DNA of 9,605 nucleotides from JBBRMW01 sp038239365 (GTDB lineage Bacteria; Chloroflexota; Anaerolineae; Aggregatilineales; UBA2796): NCBI GenBank assembly GCA_038239365.1, contig JBBSEU010000234.1, forward strand, positions 1 through 9,605. The letters are read 5' to 3'. The stretch's first letter is position 1. Every line of letters begins with the position of its first letter. This document shows, piece by piece, positions 1 to 6,009 of the stretch. Under the pieces are notes generated by a model, which did no database searches, was not told the DNA's origin, and saw only the letters and a program-made list of their open reading frames with translations. Both the position numbers and the translations under genes were made by a program.

Positions 1-148
1 ATGGATGGGAACACACTACATGCGTCAGTTTATTGAACCCTAGCTCAGCCGAACGTTTCTGACCTGTCCTAGGTTTAGTCCGCAAATCGAGCAGACTGTT
101 TGTCTGGAACTGCCGCCGCCAGACTGCTGTGTGTTGTCAGCTTAGAGG
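1..148. other. Left-edge stretch with no supported gene
   Basis: No reading frame here has a credible start, ribosome binding site or family resemblance. The ATG at position 1 runs into a stop after eleven codons. Some short self-complementary pieces occur around 91-125 (GCAGAC, GTCTGG, CCAGAC), but they are not followed by a T-run and are not convincing as a terminator. The stretch lies downstream of the minus-strand ABC operon. Confidence 0.5.
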
Positions 149-178
149 AAAAATGCCCCCTCCATCTTGGAGGGGGCA
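149..178 (-). terminator. Intrinsic terminator of the ABC transporter operon
   Basis: Read on the minus strand, an uninterrupted 11-bp stem (arms at 168-178 and 154-164) closes a 3-nt loop and is followed at once by five T residues (plus-strand A's at 149-153). The GC-rich stem plus T-run is the standard Rho-independent form. It sits 17 nt past the stop codon of the substrate-binding protein gene and so marks the end of that transcript. Confidence 0.9.
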
Positions 179-195
179 AACGGGGACCGAGAAGG

Positions 196-1299
196 TTATT
201 TGCTGGCCGTTGCAGCCATTGTCGCTGCCATTGTGGAACTCATGGTAGCGGCCATCGTTGGCATGGGGCCAAGTGCCTTATTCGCGGCGTCTGCGAATTC
301 GGTGGTGTAGGTCTTCGACAGGTCAATCGTCTTGCCCTTGAGGTGAGCATTGAACGCCTGCTGCACTTTCAAGACAGTGTCGGGACCATCCTTGGGCATC
401 ACACCATCCGTTGTGAACATATCCAGGCTGCCCGCCATCGCTTTCACATACAGATCTGGATCGCCCGCGTAGTAGTCTTTCGGCATCTTTGCGGCGATTT
501 CCTCAGCCGTGTGCGTGTGAATGTAGCGCAGTGTCTTGATCATGGCGTTCGCCATTTTCTGGACCACATCCTTGTGGGCATTGACCCATTCGGTGCGGGC
601 ATAGACGCACGCGGCAGGATAGTTTCCGCCCAAAGCGGCTTTCGTACCTTCGGCAGTCCGCATATCGATCAATACTTTCGCGTCGCCCGATTTGAGCATC
701 CGGGAAATGGTCGGTTCCGTGGTCATGCCCGCATCAATGACGCCCTGCTGCATCGCCTTGATGAAGGTATCGCCCGCGCCAACCGCTACCGAGGTGATCT
801 GGTCAATCGGCACGCCGTGAGTAACGGCCAGATATTGCGTCAGAAAGTTGGTGGACGAGCCTAGTCCGGTCACGCCCAGGTGCTTACCCTTGAAATCTGC
901 CGCCGACTTGATCTGATCGGCCATTTTTGTCGAGACCAACTCGACTTCGCCGGGGACGCCATCCAATTGCACGATGGATTCGGTGATTTTGCCAAGCGCC
1001 TGCAAGTCAACGGTGTGATCGTAGAAGCCGACCACTGCATCGACCTGACCGGACAACATGGCTTCTTCCGCTGCAACACCAGCCGGTTCATCGCTCAGTT
1101 CGACGGTAATGCCTTGCTCATCGAAGTAGCCAAGCTGTTTGGTCAGCATCGGCACCAGATAGATGATCTTGTTCAAACCGCCGACCATGATCGAGATTTT
1201 TGGGTTATCCTGGCGTGCCTGGGTATGCGTACCGGTCAGCGTGAACGCCAGCAAAATAGTGCTGACCAGCAAAATTGTCATCAAACGACGTGTCTTCAT
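196..1299 (-). CDS. ABC transporter substrate-binding protein, SsuA/TauA/NMT1 class
   Basis: Extracytoplasmic solute receptor for the ATPase and permease encoded upstream. The 367-residue product has a basic N-terminus, a hydrophobic stretch at about 6-22 and a likely signal peptidase I site after THTQA (about 28). There is no lipobox cysteine, so it is not a classical lipoprotein. The mature part begins with the family pattern of a strand, then a 'GYFDEQGITVEL' segment near 57-68, then 'SGQVDAVVG' near 83-91, as in NMT1/THI5-like and sulfonate receptors. The ligand could be a thiamine precursor, sulfonate, nitrate-like or aromatic compound and cannot be decided. The last 23 residues are a low-complexity TMxx repeat tail. 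The ATG at 1299 is chosen because AAGGAA lies 8 nt before it; a TTG at 1305 is in frame but only 2 nt from that site. It is last in the operon, has its own promoter, and is followed by a terminator. Confidence 0.88.
   Translation of the reverse strand: MKTRRLMTILLVSTILLAFTLTGTHTQARQDNPKISIMVGGLNKIIYLVPMLTKQLGYFDEQGITVELSDEPAGVAAEEAMLSGQVDAVVGFYDHTVDLQALGKITESIVQLDGVPGEVELVSTKMADQIKSAADFKGKHLGVTGLGSSTNFLTQYLAVTHGVPIDQITSVAVGAGDTFIKAMQQGVIDAGMTTEPTISRMLKSGDAKVLIDMRTAEGTKAALGGNYPAACVYARTEWVNAHKDVVQKMANAMIKTLRYIHTHTAEEIAAKMPKDYYAGDPDLYVKAMAGSLDMFTTDGVMPKDGPDTVLKVQQAFNAHLKGKTIDLSKTYTTEFADAANKALGPMPTMAATMSSTMAATMAATASK
199..267 (-). repeat. Codons for a TMxx tetrapeptide tail at the receptor C-terminus
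   Basis: After the folded domain (ending about ...NKALG) the receptor carries PMP followed by TMAA, TMSS, TMAA, TMAA and a final TASK. This is four exact-register tetrapeptides of the form T-M-x-x ending in lysine. The DNA shows a matching imperfect 12-bp periodicity. Such tails are not part of the SsuA/TauA fold. A surface-association or spacer role is only a guess. A matching tail occurs in the DUF4397 protein encoded at 8467-9327. Confidence 0.85.
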
Positions 1300-1323
1300 T
1301 TTCAAAGTTCCTTATGAACAAAA

Positions 1324-1352
1324 ATTAAAAGAGAGGTAAACGAATGAGTCAA
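1324..1352 (-). promoter_or_regulatory. Sigma-70-like promoter for the substrate-binding protein gene
   Basis: On the minus strand, TTGACT (1352-1347) is separated by exactly 17 bp from TTTAAT (1329-1324). Each hexamer matches five of six bases of the -35 and -10 consensus at the optimal spacing. It lies in the 90-bp gap between the permease stop and the receptor start. This would let the receptor be made in excess of the membrane components, as is common for binding-protein transporters. Confidence 0.65.
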
Positions 1353-1389
1353 CGTTGAATGTACCTATCTTCTCCCTTCCAATGATTGA

Positions 1390-2298
1390 TCAGAGTCCGA
1401 CATCGCGGATCGTACTAGGCCGCCATTTCAGCAGGACTTTTTCCAACCGCGTGATCAATCCTTCAACAATGAGTGTGACTACCGCCAGGATCAAGATCGC
1501 GGCGAACAGGCCGTTCGGGTTGAACGTCCCCTGTGCCGTCGCAATCATTAGACCTAAACCTTTGAGAGAGCCAAGAAATTCGCTCACCACCGCGCCCACC
1601 AGTGCCAGACCAAAACTGATATGTAAACTGGCGATGATCCAGGTCATGGCTGATGGAAAAATGACGTGTCTGGAGATTTGCCATGATGAGGCACCGAGAA
1701 TACGTGCATTGGCAACCAGATTACGGTCTACTTCGCGCACACCTTGAAAGACATTGTAGAACACCGCGAAAAAGACCATGATAACGGCCAGCATCACCTT
1801 CGATTGCAAGCCCAGTCCCATCGAAACGATGAACAAGGGGCCAAGTACCACGCGCGGGATCGCGTTGGCGATGTTAATGAAGGGACCAAACACATCCCCC
1901 AGAAAACGGATGCGCGCCAGCATAATCCCTATCACGATGCCCAGGCTAGAACCGATTAAGAAACCGAGCAGCGTTTCTTCAAGGGTGACGGCGATTTGTT
2001 CCCACAACGGGCCTTGCGCTGTCCCTTCAAAAACCCACGTTTTGAGCTGTTCCCAGATGCCTGTCGGTTGACCCCAGAAAAACGAATCAATGACACCCTG
2101 CCGCGCGAACACTTCCCACCCGACCAGGATGATCAGGATGAACGCGACACGCAGCACATTGATGATCACTCGGCGGCGTAATACTGCGGCTTTCACAGCA
2201 TCTTGTGCTGCCTGTGCTAAGGCAGGCGTTAGCTCGACGGAGTAGGACTTGGCTGAGTCGTCGACCTGTTTAAGAGGCAGTTCGTTTAGCGCGTTCAT
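1390..2298 (-). CDS. ABC transporter permease, SsuC/TauC type (BPD_transp_1)
   Basis: Membrane channel subunit of the importer. The 302 residues begin with a roughly 40-residue cytoplasmic stretch. Hydrophobic segments follow at about 47-65, 110-128, 145-163, 167-184, 218-243 and 265-284. The coupling-helix (EAA-like) region is visible at about 191-216, with DRNLVANARILGASSWQISR then HVIFPSA, the part that docks on the ATPase. The length is slightly above the usual 250-280 because of the N-terminal extension. The ATG at 2298 overlaps the end of the ATPase gene by 29 bp, which suggests translational coupling; GAGGT lies 12 nt upstream. The pairing with an NMT1-type receptor and a TauB/SsuB-like ATPase supports the assignment. 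The transported substrate is unknown. Confidence 0.9.
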   Translation of the reverse strand: MNALNELPLKQVDDSAKSYSVELTPALAQAAQDAVKAAVLRRRVIINVLRVAFILIILVGWEVFARQGVIDSFFWGQPTGIWEQLKTWVFEGTAQGPLWEQIAVTLEETLLGFLIGSSLGIVIGIMLARIRFLGDVFGPFINIANAIPRVVLGPLFIVSMGLGLQSKVMLAVIMVFFAVFYNVFQGVREVDRNLVANARILGASSWQISRHVIFPSAMTWIIASLHISFGLALVGAVVSEFLGSLKGLGLMIATAQGTFNPNGLFAAILILAVVTLIVEGLITRLEKVLLKWRPSTIRDVGL

Positions 2299-3340
2299 AG
2301 CTAATCATGACCTCGTCTCGTAAATCTTCCCAAATATTTTTATAGAGCTGCGCGAAGTGCGGATCGAAGCGAATTTCCGAAATATTGCGTGGGCGCGGTA
2401 AATCAATTTTGTAGATGCCCTTGATCGTGGCCGGGCCAGCCGTCAGTACGACCACCCTATCCGCCAGGGCAATCGCTTCCTCCAGATCATGCGTCACGAA
2501 CAGTACCGCCGCTTCCGTGGATGCCCACAGATCGAGCAGTTCGCCTTCCATCAGCGTTCGGGTCTGCACATCCAGCGCACTAAACGGCTCGTCCATCAGT
2601 AATATTTGTGGTTCTGTTATAAAACTCTGTGCCAGTGCCACGCGCTTCCGCATTCCGCCGGATAGCTGATGGGGATAGTAGGTCTCGAATCCTTCCAGCC
2701 CCACCCGGCGTATCCAATCACGCGCGCGTGAGTAGGCTTCTGCTTTGGCGATGCCGCGAAAAAGCGGCCCGGCAGCAACATTATCCAGAACGCTTTTCCA
2801 GGGAAAGATGGCGTCGGTTTGGAAGACATAGCCCACTTTTTGCCCGACAGATTGCACGGGCTTGCCCATCACTAACACTTCGCCGTTGTTGGCCGCTTCC
2901 AAACCAGCGATCAAAGCTAGCGTCGTGGATTTTCCGCATCCAGTAGGCCCGACGACGGCGCAGAACTCACCCGGCTCTACTTTGAAATTCAAATCACGTA
3001 AAATCGTTTTTATTTCACCATTTGGAGCCTGGAAGCGTTTGTACGCCCCTCGAAACTCGATAGCGGGCGGGGGAATCCCCGGCACTGTCGCTGTACTATC
3101 CAACAAGACCTCCACTCTTTCAACTGCCGCTGTCGCGGCCACTTCGGGCAAGGTACGTACCCACAGTTTGAGCAATTCCGGTACCCCGCGACGGCGGTAG
3201 GCGTTGCGGCATAGATCGCGGAAGGCTTGTGCCATGAGTGGGCCGTATTCCCGCCGGAATTTGGCAGGGTAGGCCATCAGCAGCGCACGATACAGCCGAT
3301 CCGAAGTACGCAAAGGTTTGGTAGGCTGCTGGCTGGACAT
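2270..3340 (-). CDS. ABC transporter ATP-binding protein (SsuB/TauB-like) with PadR-associated N-terminal prefix domain
   Basis: Energises the importer by ATP hydrolysis at the inner face of the membrane. All catalytic elements of a complete nucleotide-binding domain are present from about residue 93. They are Walker A GPTGCGKST (131-139), Q-loop YVFQ (171-174), signature LSGGM (226-230), Walker B ILLMDE with Glu251, and switch His284 in VTHDLEE. SsuB/TauB proteins are usually about 250-270 residues; this one has 356. The extra first 80 or so residues contain LYRALLMAYPAKFRREYG (16-33) followed by a helical basic region (MAQAFRDLCRNAYRRR). That 'YPxxFRxxYG' pattern is familiar from proteins encoded next to PadR regulators and from the prefix of ADOP-type permeases in Acidobacteria and Chloroflexi, so it is unusual on this class of ATPase. 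The start ATG lies 4 nt after the padR stop, with only a weak ribosome binding site, implying coupling. Confidence 0.9.
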   Translation of the reverse strand: MSSQQPTKPLRTSDRLYRALLMAYPAKFRREYGPLMAQAFRDLCRNAYRRRGVPELLKLWVRTLPEVAATAAVERVEVLLDSTATVPGIPPPAIEFRGAYKRFQAPNGEIKTILRDLNFKVEPGEFCAVVGPTGCGKSTTLALIAGLEAANNGEVLVMGKPVQSVGQKVGYVFQTDAIFPWKSVLDNVAAGPLFRGIAKAEAYSRARDWIRRVGLEGFETYYPHQLSGGMRKRVALAQSFITEPQILLMDEPFSALDVQTRTLMEGELLDLWASTEAAVLFVTHDLEEAIALADRVVVLTAGPATIKGIYKIDLPRPRNISEIRFDPHFAQLYKNIWEDLRDEVMISYERAKRTAS

Positions 3341-3344
3341 GGAA

Positions 3345-3710
3345 TCAGGTTGCCCCGCTAATCAGGCGCTTTGCTTGTGCCAAGTCTACCAGACTCAACA
3401 GTCGTTGTGCTTCGGCGGAGGCAACTCGGCGGCCAAGGTCAGTGAGCCGATAGTAACGCCGTCGTTCGTCATCCAGGCTTGGATCGGGCCGCTCGTCAAT
3501 TTCGACAATCAGGCCATCCTTCAACATGCGTTTCACCGAGCCATACAGCGTTCCGGGTCCCATCTGCACCTGACCATTGGTGCTGGCAGCGACTTCTTGC
3601 ATGATGGCATAGCCATGTCGATCCTGATCGGCTAGCGCCAACAAAACATGAAAAACCGCCGAAGGTAGTGGCAAGAAGCTATCAATGGAGGACTTGGCGT
3701 GCTGTATCAC
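3345..3710 (-). CDS. PadR-family transcriptional regulator
   Basis: Predicted DNA-binding repressor heading the transporter operon. The 121-residue product has the typical PadR winged-helix layout. FHVLLALADQDRHGYAIMQE (20-39) forms the first helices, GPGTLYGSVKRMLKDGLI the recognition helix, and RRYYRLTDLG the wing, followed by a short C-terminal dimerisation helix. The length fits the small PadR subfamily. The start is a GTG at 3710, preceded by GAGGTG with a 7-nt gap, a good ribosome binding site. The inverted CTATAT/ATATAG sites beside its promoter make autorepression likely. The effector is unknown; members of this family respond to phenolic acids, drugs or envelope stress. It is followed after 4 nt by the ATPase gene. 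Confidence 0.92.
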   Translation of the reverse strand: MIQHAKSSIDSFLPLPSAVFHVLLALADQDRHGYAIMQEVAASTNGQVQMGPGTLYGSVKRMLKDGLIVEIDERPDPSLDDERRRYYRLTDLGRRVASAEAQRLLSLVDLAQAKRLISGAT

Positions 3711-3725
3711 CGAACGTCACCTCGA

Positions 3726-3761
3726 CTATATCATCGCTTGCTATATTGAGCTACGATATAG
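3726..3761. promoter_or_regulatory. Candidate PadR operator: three CTATAT half-sites at 15-bp spacing
   Basis: CTATAT at 3726-3731, CTATAT at 3741-3746 and its inverse ATATAG at 3756-3761 start exactly 15 bp apart. The last two form a perfect 6-bp inverted repeat around a 9-bp spacer, a size suited to a PadR dimer. The outer pair also forms an 8-bp inverted repeat (ACTATATC 3725-3732, GATATAGT 3755-3762). The sites lie between the proposed -10 box and the start codon of the PadR gene, where binding would block transcription. The operator role is inferred from position and symmetry. Confidence 0.6.
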
Positions 3762-3787
3762 TTTAAAATGTTTCAAGCGTTTGTCAA
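3760..3787 (-). promoter_or_regulatory. Promoter of the padR-ABC transporter operon
   Basis: The minus strand has a perfect -35 hexamer TTGACA (3787-3782), a 16-bp spacer, and TAAACT (3765-3760), which matches four of six -10 bases. Transcription would begin near 3753, within the CTATAT/ATATAG operator cluster, giving a 40-nt leader to the GTG start. The -10 box is only fair, which fits a regulated promoter. Confidence 0.55.
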
Positions 3788-3799
3788 GAACTGTCTTGA
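3784..3799. repeat. Perfect 16-nt palindrome over the padR -35 region
   Basis: TCAAGA (3784-3789) and TCTTGA (3794-3799) are exact inverse complements around a 4-nt centre. A related half-site TTCAAG lies at 3772-3777, so three TCAAG-type half-sites flank the -35 box of the padR promoter. It could be a second operator or a small hairpin between the divergent units. No protein can be assigned to it. Confidence 0.4.
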
Positions 3800-3813
3800 A
3801 CTTTGAGCCGTGA

Positions 3814-3833
3814 TTAAACTGATTCTAACCTTT
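3814..3833 (+). promoter_or_regulatory. Shared element A, YTAAAC-N5-YTAACCTTT, upstream of the envelope operon
   Basis: TTAAAC (3814-3819) and CTAACC (3825-3830) are similar half-sites whose starts are 11 bp apart, followed by TTT. Identical core letters and spacing recur at 8401-8420 and 9515-9534. A TATCAT (five of six -10 bases) lies at 3841-3846. The matching -35 position, 17 bp before it, would fall inside the element, as expected for an activator that replaces a weak -35. The 11-bp direct-repeat geometry is that used by OmpR/PhoB-family regulators, and one such gene is in this operon. Binding is inferred. Confidence 0.5.
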
Positions 3834-3920
3834 GTAATCATATCATTGGGTTTGGACCACGCTCAGCATGTCAAGCGGTACACCACAGTCAACATGTCCT
3901 CACAAGTAAGGGAGTGTCCG

Positions 3921-4763
3921 ATGAAAAACAAAGAAGAAGTATTGGCGGCAGTGGATAAAGCGCAGTTATCGAAGCATCGCTCGGAACTGGACAGACTTAT
4001 CGCGCCCTCGGTGCGGCTCACTAGCCGGATCAGCGATGAAGCCGCGATTGGCATTGGCGCGAGTAAGTTGGGCGGCTCACCGGATTTGACACCTGATCAG
4101 GTGTGGCCGATCAGGAAGGGCGTTCCAATGTCGTTCATCGCCCAAATTAATCTCAACCAGATGCAGCCATACGATTTGGCTCATCTGCTTCCGAAAACGG
4201 GGCTGCTCCTCTTTTTCTATGACTCAAATCAGCAGGATGGAGGCTCTGAAGCAACCCAACGGGGACAATGGCAGGTTATTTTGTATCCAAGCGATCCGGC
4301 GAAACTACACCGCACAGCGTCACCAGCGACGCTACCCGCCAAAGGCCGTTTCAAAGGCTGTGCGCTCGATGGCACGCCTGAATTCACGTTGCCGCTCGAT
4401 CTGTCCGCCTTCGGGCTGGCGTGGGATGATGCGGATAGCAATCGTTACTCCGATTTTATGACCACCTATTCATCCGTTGAAGACCGAAAAACAGCGCATC
4501 ATCGGATGCTTGGGCATACCGATCAGATTCAGGATGATATGCACACCCAGGTCGAACTTGAGTCGCGCGGGTTGAAATCCGATCAGGTTACCGCCGAAAT
4601 AACACATAGTGCGCTTCACTGGCAGTTGCTTTTGCAAATTGATTCGGATGAAAAAACCGGCATGAACTGGGCAAACAACGGGATGCTCTATTTCTGGATA
4701 CCCGAAGGCGATTTGAAGGCGCAAAAATTCGATAACGTCTGGCTGGTATTGCAAAGCGAATAG
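3921..4763 (+). CDS. YwqG-like DUF1963 protein
   Basis: A 280-residue, soluble, probably cytoplasmic protein of the YwqG/DUF1963 family, whose biochemical role is unknown. The family pattern is clear throughout. SKLGGSPDL and VWP lie at about 48-63, and PMSFIAQINLNQM at 69-81. LLPKTGLLLFFYDS follows at about 89-102. Later come HHRMLGHTDQIQDDM, HWQLLLQIDSDE, and a C-terminal block GMLYFWIPEGDLKAQKFDNVWLVLQ. The start at ATG 3921 is chosen because AAGGGAG precedes it by 7 nt and the family homology begins only after it. An in-frame GTG at 3810 would add a hydrophobic stretch unlike the family and would overlap the shared regulatory element. It is first in a five-gene run and is separated from the next gene by 9 nt. 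Confidence 0.88.
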   Translation: MKNKEEVLAAVDKAQLSKHRSELDRLIAPSVRLTSRISDEAAIGIGASKLGGSPDLTPDQVWPIRKGVPMSFIAQINLNQMQPYDLAHLLPKTGLLLFFYDSNQQDGGSEATQRGQWQVILYPSDPAKLHRTASPATLPAKGRFKGCALDGTPEFTLPLDLSAFGLAWDDADSNRYSDFMTTYSSVEDRKTAHHRMLGHTDQIQDDMHTQVELESRGLKSDQVTAEITHSALHWQLLLQIDSDEKTGMNWANNGMLYFWIPEGDLKAQKFDNVWLVLQSE

Positions 4764-4772
4764 GAACGGGCT

Positions 4773-5327
4773 ATGAAAACGATTATCAAACTGCTTCTTG
4801 CCACAAGCGCCATCTACTTGTTGGCGGGTTGTTCAACTTTGCTCGGCACTGCCACTGGCACTAACAATAATGGCAATTCGGGCAACACCCCTGGAACGCC
4901 CCACTTTGGCGTTCAGACCAAAACCGCCGGGTGTAATGCACGCGGCAATCGGCCCGATCCCGATTGCACACCGGGAGCGGTGATCGCTGGCGTCACGAAA
5001 TCCGATGTTTGTACGTCAGGTTACAGCCAAAGTGTCCGCAATGTCCCGCAAGCCGAAAAGAATCAGGTCTACGCGGAATACAGTATCAGCCACCATGTTT
5101 CCGGGGATTATGAAGTCGATCATTTTGTGAGCTTGGAACTGGGCGGCTCGAACGATATTTCCAACCTGTGGCCTGAATCTGCCAACCCAAAGCCCGGCTT
5201 CCATGAAAAGGACAAAGTTGAAAATTATTTGCACGCGCAGGTCTGTAATGGTGCGATAACGTTGCAGGAAGCGCAGCGTGAAATCGCTACGAACTGGTAT
5301 GTAGTCTATCAGCGGATGGGTAACTAA
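4773..5327 (+). CDS. Lipoprotein with HNH-type nuclease motif
   Basis: A 184-residue exported protein. The N-terminus has KTIIKLLLATSAIYLLAGC with lipobox LAGC (lipidated Cys20), then a flexible Asn/Gly/Thr-rich linker to about residue 45. The folded part shows TPGA, then VCTSGYSQSVR, then YEVDHFVSLELGGSNDISNL (113-132) followed by WPE, then KDKVEN and VCNGAITLQEAQREIATNW. This order is typical of a family of small secreted HNH-signature proteins. Asp116-His117 and Asn131 fit the first HNH positions, and His144 or Asn151 could supply the last; catalysis is not certain. It would act outside the membrane, perhaps degrading extracellular or incoming DNA. Several conserved cysteines could form disulfides. 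An AGGAAC site precedes the start and overlaps the stop of the previous gene, and the next gene begins 7 nt after its own stop. Confidence 0.82.
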   Translation: MKTIIKLLLATSAIYLLAGCSTLLGTATGTNNNGNSGNTPGTPHFGVQTKTAGCNARGNRPDPDCTPGAVIAGVTKSDVCTSGYSQSVRNVPQAEKNQVYAEYSISHHVSGDYEVDHFVSLELGGSNDISNLWPESANPKPGFHEKDKVENYLHAQVCNGAITLQEAQREIATNWYVVYQRMGN

Positions 5328-5334
5328 TTCGATC

Positions 5335-6009
5335 ATGCGTGTATTGGTCGTCGAAGACGAAGCTCGAATGGCGGCCTTGATCCGCCAGGGATTAGAGGAA
5401 GAAGCCTACGCCGTTGATGTCGTTGGCAATGGTCGTGAAGCGTTGAACTGGCTTCAGTCAGTAGATTACGATCTGCTTATCCTTGACCTGATGCTGCCAA
5501 GTATAGATGGCCTGGGCGTGTGTCGGGAATATCGAGAAAACGGAGGACGCGTGCCGATCCTGATGTTGACCGCACGTAATACGTTGTCGGAGCGCGTGAT
5601 TGGGTTGGATAGCGGTGCTGATGACTACCTGGGTAAGCCGTTTGGAATGCCTGAGCTGTTGGCGCGGCTGCGTGCCTTGTCTCGTCGTGAGGGACCGAGT
5701 AAGACGTCGGTTCTGCGCGTCCACGATCTATCGTTGGACACGACCACCAAACGGGCAACTCGATCAGGGCAGAGCATTGAACTCACGGCCACCGAATATG
5801 CGCTGCTGGAACTTCTGATGCGCCACGCCGGACAAATTCTCTCCCGCGATCAGATTATCAATCACGTCTGGAATGCTGATTTCGAGTCGGGATCAAAGCT
5901 GATCGAGGTGTATATCCACTACCTGCGGCGCAAAATCGACAGTGAACATGCTACCAAACTGATCCATACGGTGCGCGGTTTCGGCTATCGGATCAACGGT
6001 GATGAGTAA
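5335..6009 (+). CDS. OmpR/PhoB-family two-component response regulator
   Basis: A 224-residue transcription factor controlled by phosphorylation from the kinase encoded next. The receiver domain (1-118) has acidic residues Glu7-Asp8, phosphoacceptor Asp51 in LLILDLMLP, Thr79 and Lys101 in DDYLGKPF, so the phosphorylation site is complete. The C-terminal winged helix (about 128-222) has ELTATEYALLELLMRHAGQI, then the recognition region SKLIEVYIHYLRRKID, and ends in TVRGFGYRI. Such regulators bind direct repeats spaced 11 bp apart. Elements of just that form precede this operon and the DUF4397 gene, and they are candidate targets, which would mean autoregulation. There is no strong ribosome binding site before the ATG at 5335, and translation may be coupled to the gene 7 nt upstream. 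Its end overlaps the kinase gene. Confidence 0.95.
   Translation: MRVLVVEDEARMAALIRQGLEEEAYAVDVVGNGREALNWLQSVDYDLLILDLMLPSIDGLGVCREYRENGGRVPILMLTARNTLSERVIGLDSGADDYLGKPFGMPELLARLRALSRREGPSKTSVLRVHDLSLDTTTKRATRSGQSIELTATEYALLELLMRHAGQILSRDQIINHVWNADFESGSKLIEVYIHYLRRKIDSEHATKLIHTVRGFGYRINGDE

Noticed and set aside
91..125. GCAGAC/GTCTGG/CCAGAC self-complementary cluster as a second terminator or attachment site
   Set aside because: The arms are six bases or fewer, several pairings compete, and no T-run or flanking repeat supports a function.
1300..1305. TTG start adding two residues to the substrate-binding protein
   Set aside because: Only 2 nt from the AAGGAA site, too close for initiation; the ATG at 1299 is well spaced.
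100..1317. Long plus-strand reading frames (100-864 and 880-1317) opposite the substrate-binding protein gene
   Set aside because: They are antisense shadows: rich in Arg, His and Cys, without family motifs or ribosome binding sites, while the minus-strand frame has a clear signal peptide and fold.
3810..3920. Upstream GTG start giving the DUF1963 protein 37 more residues with a hydrophobic stretch
   Set aside because: No ribosome binding site precedes it, the extension is unlike the family, and it would cover the conserved regulatory element. ATG 3921 has AAGGGAG at good spacing.
5458..5758. Minus-strand frames inside the response regulator gene
   Set aside because: The coding evidence for the plus strand is complete (Asp51, Thr79, Lys101, winged helix); the opposite frames show no motif.
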